DNA of 64,000 nucleotides from Candidatus Electrothrix aestuarii (GTDB lineage Bacteria; Desulfobacterota; Desulfobulbia; Desulfobulbales; Desulfobulbaceae): NCBI GenBank assembly GCA_032595685.2, contig CP159373.1, positions 3,933,907 to 3,997,906 of the forward strand, read 5' to 3'. Shown piece by piece: positions 50,487 to 58,585 of this stretch (position 1 is its first letter; each line of letters starts with the position of its first letter). The notes under the pieces were generated by a model. It saw only the letters and a program-made list of their open reading frames with translations, ran no database searches and was not told where the DNA came from. The position numbers and the translations under genes were made by a program.

Positions 50487-52218
50487 GTAACCGTTCAGAC
50501 CCCTCTCATTTTTTACGCAGCAAGAGGCAGAGGAGGTACATCCAGCCCCTGACGCCGAGCCGTGATAACCTCGGCGAGATATTTCCACGGACAGGCGTTG
50601 CGCTTCCTACACGTATCAATCACGCTCGCAAGTATGGCAAACACATGACTACCTTGACCATTACGGGTACCGTGGCTTAATTTGCGCGCAATAACCCAAT
50701 GACGTAACGCTTGCTCCGCCTCATTATTGGTCAGGGGCCACGTCGGATTCGACAACACATGAAAAATCGTGTCCCAGTCGTTGAGAAATTCTCTGGACAG
50801 CTCGCGTGTTTTTTTATGATCTGAATCGCGATATTTCATGCAGCATTCCTTAAATTCGGCCAGGAATTCTCTGTATATTGGCAAAAGGTCCGTGGGAGGC
50901 CCCTCGCGAGCCTTGTAAATTACATCCATCAACTCGGTGAGCACCGCATGGGCCTCGGTGCCGAATGTGCGGGGATCATCGCTCAGGCTCTGTTTCAAAC
51001 CTTTTGTCTTGCGCAGTAAATGCGCCCAGCAGCGGAGCCTGTTGAGGAACTTACGATAGGCATTGTAGCCGTCGCTCATCAGCAATCCCTTAAAGGTTTG
51101 GCCGAGCACATAATCAAGTACTTTTTGGCTGCGAAGGCCAATGATGTAAAAGGTGACTTTCAGCGAGGTAAAGACCCATAACCACTGTTTCTTGCCCCAC
51201 TCCTTCCAGGATGTCTCATCCACGAACAGGATCAGTGATTCACGCACCTCCTCAAGAAACTCATCGCTAAGGGGAGAAGCGGCGCGGCCAGCTTCATGGA
51301 TACATTGATTGATCGTACCGATGCCCAAATCCAATCGCAGCCAATCCTGCAGAAATTCCCGGATGCGGCGGCGAGAAAGGCGCATGCGCTTGGAGAGGCA
51401 CACGATCAGAGCGGTCAATTTTGGGCCGACCATGTGCCATTGGCTTATTTCAACCCCCCAGTCTTCGTTTTTTCGAGACGATGGGGCATAAGCCGATTGA
51501 CATGACCACAGCCGCCGCAAGTCGTGTCTCCGTAGATATGCTTGGTGTTGATCACCTCTATTCCCGGACCGGTGGCATCGCCCACCTCAATATCAACGAC
51601 ATAATGACCGGTGCGAGCGGTGAAGTCGCATGTTTCGTCCAGCTCAAGGTTACAAGCCGAGCAGGTGCCTGCTTTGTGAATGATGGTGTCGTGTACGGGA
51701 AGTTTTTGCGTTCGACCATGCCCGGTGGCACCGGGTTGCTTGCCGGGTTTATTGCCCTTGGGGCGATCATCGGTATTTTCGGGGGAATCCTGCTGGTCGG
51801 ACCTGTCCGCATTCTCATCATGCTCGGCGGACTCCTCGTCAGAATCGTCGAGTTCTATGTCCGTGGCTTCGACTTGCTCTTCATCCGGTTCCTCCTCGTC
51901 GGCTTGAGCGTCGGCATCAAACCGGGCCCAGGGGAAATTTGAGCTGGGAGGCATGGAGCTGTTTTCGGAATTTTGACCCAGCCGTTCGTGAAGTTCTTTG
52001 AGGTCATCAAGTGCGAGCAGGCACAGCTCCTTTGCACTCTTACCGGGCAAGGAGTCAATAAACTGCTTATCTATTTTTAGCAACTCTTCTCTGGATAGGT
52101 GCATGCGAACTCAGAGCGTAGATAGATCTCGTAAAAAACGTTGTGACTGTTAAACTATCGTGATCCTCTTTTTTGTCCAGTTCTTTTTTTGTGTGGAATG
52201 AGGGGAGTGAACGGTTAC
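50487..52218 (-). mobile_element. IS66-family element, copy 2
   Basis: 1732 bp, ends GTAACCGTTCAGACCCC (left) and, inverted, GTAACCGTTCACTCCCC (right). The left flank GGCGCAGC (50479-50486) is the inverse of the flank left of copy 1; the right flank GTCAGGAG belongs to tcB. It carries only a tnpC-type gene, as in the ISBst12 subgroup, with no tnpA or tnpB. Confidence 0.93.
50513..52104 (-). CDS. IS66 TnpC transposase, copy 2, in two frames
   Basis: Frame 1 (52104-51445, 219 residues): N-terminal helical region, a very acidic linker (EEEPDEEQVEATD) and zinc ligands CSACNLELDETC and CGGCGHVNRL. Frame 2 (to 50513): catalytic part with VDETSWKEWG, MSDGYNAYRKF and NNEAEQALRHWV. A -1 shift at an A6 run (51468-51473) would link them into a protein of ~530 residues, the normal size for IS66 TnpC. 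Copy 1 has the same frame change at the same place, so it may be programmed. Confidence 0.85.
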
Positions 52219-52311
52219 GTCAGGAGAGAATTTTTCCCCGATACCGGAGAGTGCTCCCCCGCCTTTGGGGAGCGAGATGATTTGGTCTGCGCTACTGGAT
52301 TGAGTACTCAT
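52219..52311 (-). pseudogene. tcB 5' end (start codon plus 31 codons)
   Basis: The minus strand reads an ATG at 52311, preceded by AACGGAG about 9 bases upstream. It encodes MSTQSSSADQ, then IISLPKGGGALSGIGEKF, the highly conserved opening of TcB/SpvB proteins. It stops at the IS66 end exactly at a codon boundary. The rest of tcB begins at 23149 on the other side of IS66 copy 1. About 700-900 residues that should lie between (the SpvB domain and first middle domain) are in neither place. This fragment is too short for a gene finder but fixes the ancestral gene start. Confidence 0.9.
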
Positions 52312-52782
52312 CTTTTATACTCCGTTGTTTTTTTTGTGAGGGCAACAGGCGTGGAGCAGCAGATGTCATCCAGGGAGGAGAAACAGGATGAACATCCTGT
52401 CCGGCTGATCAAGACTCGGTACTGAAAAATTGACTATTTGTCAGATCGACATATAGTCAGCATCATAGTTTTGTGAGGAATGCCGGATTTAAAAAATATT
52501 TTCGGCGAAATATTTCGATGAGTCAAGAAGATTTATGAACAAGCGAAATTGAAACACATCGTTTACCAATAACATTCAACCCATGTCAATGGATGAGCAA
52601 TGGATGTTGACAGTCCCGGCGTCTCAGATTACATTTCGGAACTGTTAACATTACCATGTAGAAAGAGAGCACGGGATTTGGCTCGGGATTCGGGGGCAGA
52701 ACGGACAGATTTCCTGCCCAGGTCTGTCCTGTCCCTTTGCCTTGGCCTGTGAAACGACTAAACCTGAAACCAATAATAAACC
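52312..52782. promoter_or_regulatory. Former tcB upstream region / gap
   Basis: 471 bp without a gene. It includes the tcB Shine-Dalgarno region (minus strand), a perfect palindrome CAGGATG-AA-CATCCTG at 52384-52399 that could be an operator or terminator, AT-rich DNA at 52430-52560, and the diverged border repeat at 52557-52617. The promoters of tcB and of the 52783 gene presumably both lie here. Confidence 0.45.
52557..52617 (-). repeat. Diverged repeat, left border of Tc locus
   Basis: Reverse complement reads ACTGTCAACATCCATTGCTC and continues through CATTGACATGGGTTGAATG to GTTATTGGTAAACGATG. It matches 37857-37926 with about three in four positions conserved and lacks that copy's extra 11-bp unit. 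Confidence 0.6.
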
Positions 52783-53175
52783 ATGAATTCCATGAATGAC
52801 GTATTTACCGATGAGGTCCTGCAGGAACTCTTTCCGCCCCAGCGTGCAGATGATTTTTTCGAAGCCCTGTTTGGCGATGCAAATGAAGGCGCTTATGATA
52901 TCTCTCTCCGCTTTGAGGGACATGACGAGCAGCAGAACACCCTGCATTTCAATCTGGACCTGCATGAGCGACCAGGCCGTTGTCTGGCCTGCAACCTGAC
53001 CAGTGGACTGCCTGAGGTTTTCTCCCGTCATAAGATAATTGATATTGAGGGATTGGTTACGGACGTGGAAAAGAAGCTGGATGGCAAGGCGAAATGTGAG
53101 ACCTGGAAGCTGGGCAGAACCCAACAGCCACAGAAGAGCTTGCATAGCATCCCCCTGCAGATCGATCTGGGCTAA
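52783..53175 (+). CDS. Conserved small protein, unknown function
   Basis: 130 residues starting MNSMNDVFTDEVLQELFPPQ. It has an acidic N-terminal half, a central RPGRCLACNLTSGLPEVFSRH with two cysteines and a His that could bind metal, and a basic C-terminus. Similar short proteins occur in Desulfobacterota genomes (memory), often under meaningless automatic names. No membrane segment. It follows the Tc border repeat and precedes the KamA-type gene on the same strand, 228 bp away. A second ATG at 52792 is possible. Confidence 0.65.
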   Translation: MNSMNDVFTDEVLQELFPPQRADDFFEALFGDANEGAYDISLRFEGHDEQQNTLHFNLDLHERPGRCLACNLTSGLPEVFSRHKIIDIEGLVTDVEKKLDGKAKCETWKLGRTQQPQKSLHSIPLQIDLG

Positions 53176-53284
53176 GCACTCTTTTTTCTACAAGCTCAGA
53201 ATATGTCTCCATGATGCCCGAGGGTTTGCCCTTGGGCTCTTTTTTTGCCGTTTCTATGCCCATCGTTAAAAAAAGTGGGCTATT

Positions 53285-53377
53285 TTCTTGTCGCCCCTTT
53301 GGGGCTGAGGGAAAACATCGTCCCGCAGGGACTGCCGAGAATAGCCCGGCCTTTTAAGGCCGGGGCAGGAAACGGAT
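53285..53377. repeat. Palindromic intergenic repeats
   Basis: Two strong inverted repeats: GCCCC-TTT-GGGGC and, about 60 bp on, CCCGGCCTT-TT-AAGGCCGGG. They lie upstream of the KamA-type start and read through in its frame, which is why that frame appears to extend to 53245. They are probably REP-like elements or a terminator for the 52783 gene. Confidence 0.6.
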
Positions 53378-53403
53378 TTCCTACAAATTTAAGATTTCAC
53401 CCC

Positions 53404-54447
53404 ATGACAGCCTGGCAGGATCAACTGAAGCACGCCATCACCAGTCCGGAACACCTCGCGCAGACTCTCCAATGTAATCAAGGTGAAATAGCAGAGGTTG
53501 CAGCCCACTACCCTTTTCGTATTTCACCGTATTATCTTGAGTTGCTCCAAAAGGTCGGCAAACCACTCTGGCGCCAGGCTGTGCCGGATCTCCAGGAATT
53601 AGATGATCCCCAGGGCATGGTGGATCCGCTGGCTGAGGACACTTTAAGTGCTGCACCGAATCTGGTCCATAAATATCCTGATCGGGCACTCTTCCTCGTC
53701 AGCAGTCAATGCGCTATGTATTGTCGTTTCTGCACCCGCAAGCGCAAAGTGGGTAAGGCCTCCATGCGAATCACAGAGCAAACCATTGCTGCGGGCCTGG
53801 AATATCTGCGTAAGACCCCGCAAATCCGTGAGGTCCTGATTTCCGGTGGTGATCCGCTGTTATTATCAGATCAGGCCCTGGAAAAAATCCTGTATCAATT
53901 ACGGGATATTGAGCATATCAAGGTCATTCGTATTGGCACCAGAACGCCCTGCACTTTGCCGATGCGGATTACACCGGAGCTGGTCAAGATGCTGAAAAAA
54001 TATCATCCGCTCTACATCAATACCCATTTCAATCATCCTGCTGAGATAACCCCAGAAGCGGAGCGAGCCTGTACCTTGCTGGCAGGTGCTGGCATCCCTC
54101 TGGGCTGCCAGACAGTTCTTCTCAAGGGAGTCAATGATTCCCTTCCTGTGATGCAGGAGTTGCTCTATAAATTACTGGAGGTTCGGGTTCGACCCTATTA
54201 TTTGATGCAGGCGGACTTAACAGAAGGGACTGCCCATTTTCGGACAGATATCAAGACTGGGATTGAAATTATGCGGGGACTGATCGGTACGGTCTCAGGT
54301 ATGGCTGTGCCCACCTATATTCTTGATGCCCCGGAAGGGAAAGGGAAAATCCCGCTGACCCCGGAATATATTATTTCGCATCAAGAGGATAGATTGGAGT
54401 TTCTCAATTACCAGGGTATTCCCTGTTCCTATCCTTTTACCCACTGA
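53404..54447 (+). CDS. KamA-family radical SAM protein (lysine 2,3-aminomutase / EpmB-like)
   Basis: 347 residues from the ATG at 53404. The cluster motif CAMYCRFC binds the [4Fe-4S] used with S-adenosylmethionine. SGGDPLLLSD, NTHFNHPAEI and the PLP-lysine region DAPEGKGKIPLTPEY match KamA/EpmB enzymes. Length fits EpmB (~340) better than free lysine 2,3-aminomutase (~410), so it may make beta-lysine for elongation factor P. No epmA or efp gene lies in the window. The enzyme appears complete and soluble. Confidence 0.85.
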   Translation: MTAWQDQLKHAITSPEHLAQTLQCNQGEIAEVAAHYPFRISPYYLELLQKVGKPLWRQAVPDLQELDDPQGMVDPLAEDTLSAAPNLVHKYPDRALFLVSSQCAMYCRFCTRKRKVGKASMRITEQTIAAGLEYLRKTPQIREVLISGGDPLLLSDQALEKILYQLRDIEHIKVIRIGTRTPCTLPMRITPELVKMLKKYHPLYINTHFNHPAEITPEAERACTLLAGAGIPLGCQTVLLKGVNDSLPVMQELLYKLLEVRVRPYYLMQADLTEGTAHFRTDIKTGIEIMRGLIGTVSGMAVPTYILDAPEGKGKIPLTPEYIISHQEDRLEFLNYQGIPCSYPFTH

Positions 54448-55085
54448 AAAAGCCAGAGCGAGGGCACCATGACCTTCTCTGAAATGCGAAAGGTCTGTAA
54501 CTCTCTAAACAACGTACTACCCAGCTCTTTCATCTCCTGGGAGGACCGGTAGAGGGCCTTGGAGGTCGTAAAACCAGTCAGCTTGAGGATAATGGCATCG
54601 TACAGACTATCTGTGCAGGCCTGGGTCAACAGCAATTGACCTCCTGGTTTCAACAGAGTAGCCAGCCTTTTCAGGGCTGCTTCTCCGTCTGAATAATAGG
54701 GAAAAGAGTGGCTACAGACAATCAGGTCAAATAAGTCCTTATCCGGCAGAACCTCCATAACATCACTTTGGAAAAAAGCTGCTTGAGGGAATTTTTCCAA
54801 GGCCTTTTCCAGCATGGCGCCAGAGGGGTCAATCCCAAGGTATTGAAGGCGTTCTTTACCCAAGGTCTGGACCAGATCACCATATAACTGCCCGGTGCCG
54901 CAACCCATGTCGAGGATATGGAATTTTCTTTCTTTTTCCTCTCCCCCGGTCTGCTTCGCATATTCAGCAATTTTTTGACAGACCAAGGCTCGTGTGGGCT
55001 GAAGTGAAACCCGTTGCAGCCAGAGGCGATCGTAAAATTTTGCCCAAAAATCCCAAATACCTTGCCGGTTCATATGTTTTTCCAA
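54429..55085 (-). CDS. Class I SAM-dependent methyltransferase
   Basis: 218 residues with Rossmann motif I HILDMGCGTGQLYGDL, acidic residue after strand 2 (YLGIDPSGAM), motif IV-like DLIVCSHSFPYY, and LLKPGGQLLLTQ. Its start overlaps the B12 radical SAM gene stop by 16 bp, so they are cotranscribed. It converges with the KamA gene, overlapping its 3' end by 19 bp. The substrate is unknown; pairing with a B12 radical SAM protein suggests a small-molecule or lipid modification route. Confidence 0.85.
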   Translation of the reverse strand: MEKHMNRQGIWDFWAKFYDRLWLQRVSLQPTRALVCQKIAEYAKQTGGEEKERKFHILDMGCGTGQLYGDLVQTLGKERLQYLGIDPSGAMLEKALEKFPQAAFFQSDVMEVLPDKDLFDLIVCSHSFPYYSDGEAALKRLATLLKPGGQLLLTQACTDSLYDAIILKLTGFTTSKALYRSSQEMKELGSTLFRELQTFRISEKVMVPSLWLFQWVKG

Positions 55086-56413
55086 AATGTGAATAAGCTG
55101 GTCAGTAGGTGCCGACGCAGTCTGCGGTTACGCCAAAGCAATTTTATATGTAACCACCAGATCCTGCCCATAAATCCCAGACGGCTGAGATGAACTGGGG
55201 GCAGGACCAGATGGAGCAGATCCCATTTGCGGCAATCTTTGGTAAGGAGTTGACTCGCCAAAGCCGGATACTCTTCTGTGCCAGGAAAAGGGGAAAAAAC
55301 TGAGATCGTATAGGTACTCAGTCCTGTCCTGTTAATCCATTGATCCAGCTGATGAAAATCAGCAGCCCGTGCCTGTTGGTCCATGATGAATAAGCCGACG
55401 CAACCAATCCCCTGCTGACGGAGCAAATGGACGCATTCCCTGTTCTGGTCTGCATTGACCTGCTTATTAAAATCATCAAGCCCTTGATTGTCAATAGCTT
55501 CTAAGCCAACAATTACTTCAATAACCCCTGTTTTTTTTAGGAGGGGCAGGGTCTCGGGGTGGTTACAGATGAAATCAGCCCGGGCATAGATGATGAATCT
55601 TTTCTCGATCCCCTGTTTTTGCAGGGCCGCAGCAAAGGCATGGATCCGCTGCTGGTCGAGAAGGAAGGTATCATCAATTAGCCAGATAAGCGAGCAATTA
55701 ATTGTTTGGATTTCGTGAACAACCTCTTCAACCTCCCGTGCCTGATAGGTTCCGTTATTGAGGAGACGGCAATAGCAAAAGGAACAGCTATAGGGGCAGC
55801 CAAAACCGGTTTTGACCAGGGCAACAGGTCCATAATAGAGCCAGGAAAAGCGATGCTTATGGGTATGAAAATAACTGCGGTCCGGTTGAGGGAGTTGGTG
55901 GGGATCAAAGCTTGCCTTGGGGTTCATCTGCCATTGTCCCTGGTTATCCTGCCAACTGGTACCGGCAATATCTGACCATTGTCTCCGATCCTGGGCAAGA
56001 ATTGCCGCAAAGGTGAAAAAACCACCAGAGTGGACGATCAGGTCTATTTCTGGCTGCTGAAAATCCTCCTGGTTTAACTCTGCATGGACCCCACCAATAA
56101 CGATTATTGCCTTTGGTTGGAGGGAGCGGATGGTTCGGGCAGCGACCAGCATCTGATCACAGGCCGGATAATAGCCGGTAATGGCAACCAAATCAGGTTG
56201 ATATTGCTTGCAGGTTCGGCGCAACGGGCCATCAACCTCACCATCCCAGATTTGATACTCATAGCCCTGATCAACCACTGCCCTGGCCAGATATTCCAGC
56301 TCCAACGGCTCTGTGTTAATAGAACCAAAACGGCTGAGGCCGGTGCGGTACTTGGGTCGGATCAGGAGAATACGAGCGTTTTTATGAAGAGGTTGAGTTG
56401 GTTGACTTTGCAA
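55070..56413 (-). CDS. B12-binding-domain radical SAM protein
   Basis: 447 residues. The N-terminal ~140 residues form a cobalamin-binding-like Rossmann fold (GSINTEPLELEYLARAVVDQ, IIVIGGVHAEL). It lacks the DxHxxG His, so it may bind base-off B12 or have lost binding. The radical SAM core starts near residue 205 with CPYSCSFCYCRLL, giving C-x3-C-x2-C. FIIYARADFI and GVIEVIVGLEAIDNQGL follow as in this class. The C-terminus has a basic amphipathic region. Operon partner of the methyltransferase. The start at 56413 is the first ATG after an AT-rich spacer. Confidence 0.85.
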   Translation of the reverse strand: MQSQPTQPLHKNARILLIRPKYRTGLSRFGSINTEPLELEYLARAVVDQGYEYQIWDGEVDGPLRRTCKQYQPDLVAITGYYPACDQMLVAARTIRSLQPKAIIVIGGVHAELNQEDFQQPEIDLIVHSGGFFTFAAILAQDRRQWSDIAGTSWQDNQGQWQMNPKASFDPHQLPQPDRSYFHTHKHRFSWLYYGPVALVKTGFGCPYSCSFCYCRLLNNGTYQAREVEEVVHEIQTINCSLIWLIDDTFLLDQQRIHAFAAALQKQGIEKRFIIYARADFICNHPETLPLLKKTGVIEVIVGLEAIDNQGLDDFNKQVNADQNRECVHLLRQQGIGCVGLFIMDQQARAADFHQLDQWINRTGLSTYTISVFSPFPGTEEYPALASQLLTKDCRKWDLLHLVLPPVHLSRLGFMGRIWWLHIKLLWRNRRLRRHLLTSLFTFWKNI

Positions 56414-56616
56414 AATAGCTTTACCTTTCTTATGAATTGCGGTACCTCTTTATGATATATTTGTAATTAATAGCTTTTTTGATCATTAGGAGATAGGGGA
56501 GCCTTAGTTGATTTCTCGTCACTGAACAGACTACTATTAAAGTATTTTTTGTTATGCCGTTTCCACTCCTTCCCCTGAAGGAAGGATAAAATATTACAAT
56601 ACAGGAGGACAATGCA

Positions 56617-57501
56617 GTGAAGCTACATACCATTGATTTATTATTCCAGGACACACCAGGGTTAATATCATCGTATCTGCTCGAAGGCGCAGGCTCGTTA
56701 GCGCTCATTGAACCTGGTCCTGCATCTACTACAGACCAGCTTGTGGAGGCAATAGATAAACTGGGATACAGTCCATCTGATGTCAAGGATGTCATGGTTT
56801 CGCATATTCATTTAGACCATGCCGGGGCTGTAGGATGGTGGGCCAGGCAGGGTGCTCGAATACATGTTCACCATGTGGGAGCGCCGCATTTAATCGACCC
56901 TTCGAAACTCATCGCCAGCGCAACACGAATTTATCAGGACAAAATGGAAGCATTATGGGGAGAAATCCTGCCTGTGCCTGAGTCTCAGGTATGCCCTCTG
57001 TACGATGATGATCGTATTATAACAGCAGATACTGAAATTACAGTTATTGATGCACCCGGGCATGCCCGACATCATGTCATTTATAAATGGGGAACAAAGG
57101 CCTTTACAGGTGATGCCTGTGGTGTCAGGTTATCAGGGAAATCATACATAAACCTTCCAGCCCCTCCTCCGGAATTTAATCCGGTGGATTGGCATAGCCT
57201 GCTCACACGATTGCGATCAGAGAACCTGGAAGCACTCTATTTAACCCATTTTGGAGAGGTCGCAGAGGTAGCATCACATCTGGATGCCCTTGATGCCTTA
57301 ATTGATCAGGCATGTTCCTTTTTCCAGGAGCTTATACAAGAGAGTAACAGCAAGGAAGATATCACGGGAAAATATCTGGCTTGGGTCCAGGAGCAAGGAC
57401 AGGCAATGGGATTGAAGAAGGAAGAAGTACAGGCATATGAAAGCATTAATCCTTCTGCAATGAGTGTGGCCGGTATCATGCGGTATCTGAGTCAGAGGTA
57501 G
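56617..57501 (+). CDS. Metallo-beta-lactamase-fold hydrolase
   Basis: 294 residues from GTG 56617, chosen because AGGAGG (56603-56608) is ideally spaced; the nearby ATG at 56612 leads at once to a stop. Metal ligands: HIHLDHAG (HxHxDH), DAPGHARHH (His), TGDACGV (Asp) and LTHFGEV (His). A ~70-residue helical C-terminal part follows. Typical of glyoxalase-II-like or flavodiiron-like hydrolases with unknown substrate. It stands alone between divergent and convergent genes. Confidence 0.85.
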   Translation: MKLHTIDLLFQDTPGLISSYLLEGAGSLALIEPGPASTTDQLVEAIDKLGYSPSDVKDVMVSHIHLDHAGAVGWWARQGARIHVHHVGAPHLIDPSKLIASATRIYQDKMEALWGEILPVPESQVCPLYDDDRIITADTEITVIDAPGHARHHVIYKWGTKAFTGDACGVRLSGKSYINLPAPPPEFNPVDWHSLLTRLRSENLEALYLTHFGEVAEVASHLDALDALIDQACSFFQELIQESNSKEDITGKYLAWVQEQGQAMGLKKEEVQAYESINPSAMSVAGIMRYLSQR

Positions 57502-57535
57502 TCCAGCGGTTCCCAAAGGATGAATCAGGGCGATG

Positions 57536-58558
57536 TTAGCGGAAAACATGCCGTTGCGTAAGCGGTGCTGAGTAGCTGAGCAGGCCGATGCCTCGACGGA
57601 CCAGGAAATGAATCAGCTGGTTGGCATGCCGGGCATAGAGATAACGGTGCTGGAGGGAACAACCCAGTCGGGTCTTGATATCCTCAGCTGTCTGGCCCAG
57701 ATTAACCCGGTGCGCGCCCCCTTCCATACCGCTTCTTACCACATGCAAGAGCATATTTATATAGGTGTGAAATTGCGGATTGAGACTGTATTCCAGACCG
57801 CCAAAGAGAAAAATTTGTTCTTTCTTGCCCCCCAGATCACTAAACATGGTCTGGCTAAAGGCAAGCAGGGTGTCGCCTGTGGAAAACACTGTGATTTTCG
57901 CTGGGAATTGTTGAAAAAAAGAAAGAGGCAGTTTTTCCAGCTTAAAGTCTGAGTGCTCATAGACCTGTTCATACAGGTTATAGAGCCTGCTGTCGAATTC
58001 CTGATTATCCGCAAGCACTCTGCACTCTACCTCCTGAAAGCGTTTCATGGAGGCCTTGAGCTTGTAGCGGTAATGGCTACGCATTTCGCCCAGATAAGAT
58101 GGGAAATCCAGCTCGTTGATATCCAGCTCGCAATTGGGCAGGGTTAGGCCCTGGGTATAACATGATGAGCCGGGCAGGGACGGTTCCTTGCCGTTGAGGA
58201 TGAGCAGGGCACCAGGAATTTTTTCCACGGCCTCCTGAAATGTCCCTATATCCTGCTCTGCAATCTGCAAACCCGGCCAGGAAACCGAACAGGGAATCCC
58301 CAAGATGGTGACTGGAATTCGCAGGCTCCCCTTGCCATAGGTGAAGATATCCAGCCGATGCTGGTAGGTCATGAAGATTGAGGGGGCGTTTTCCGCGCTG
58401 CTTTGGAGAAGATAATAGCCCTGGCCAGTGGGGTTGACCTGCTCCAGGATCATCAGCGTTGCGCGGCGGAGAAAGGGGTTCTCTCCGCAGGCCCGGTCCC
58501 AGCTCGCAGGCAGGTCCCGGGCCGTGGCAAAAAAGGAAAATTCAGCGCCAGCAGGCAT
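57536..58558 (-). CDS. GNAT-fold acyltransferase-like protein
   Basis: 340 residues resembling the double-GNAT / FemAB-like group. MRSHYRYKLKASMKRFQ and VYEHSDFKLEKLPLSFFQ in the C-terminal half match the acetyltransferase fold that transfers acyl or aminoacyl groups. No membrane segment. It lies 27 bp downstream of another GNAT-like gene on the same strand, a probable two-gene operon. Substrate unknown. Confidence 0.7.
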   Translation of the reverse strand: MPAGAEFSFFATARDLPASWDRACGENPFLRRATLMILEQVNPTGQGYYLLQSSAENAPSIFMTYQHRLDIFTYGKGSLRIPVTILGIPCSVSWPGLQIAEQDIGTFQEAVEKIPGALLILNGKEPSLPGSSCYTQGLTLPNCELDINELDFPSYLGEMRSHYRYKLKASMKRFQEVECRVLADNQEFDSRLYNLYEQVYEHSDFKLEKLPLSFFQQFPAKITVFSTGDTLLAFSQTMFSDLGGKKEQIFLFGGLEYSLNPQFHTYINMLLHVVRSGMEGGAHRVNLGQTAEDIKTRLGCSLQHRYLYARHANQLIHFLVRRGIGLLSYSAPLTQRHVFR

Positions 58559-58585
58559 AGCAGGTATTATAGAGCTAAAATAGGG

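Noticed and set aside
52189..52425. 78-codon plus-strand frame across the IS66 right end
   Set aside because: It spans the IS66 border and is antisense to the tcB start, which has much better support.
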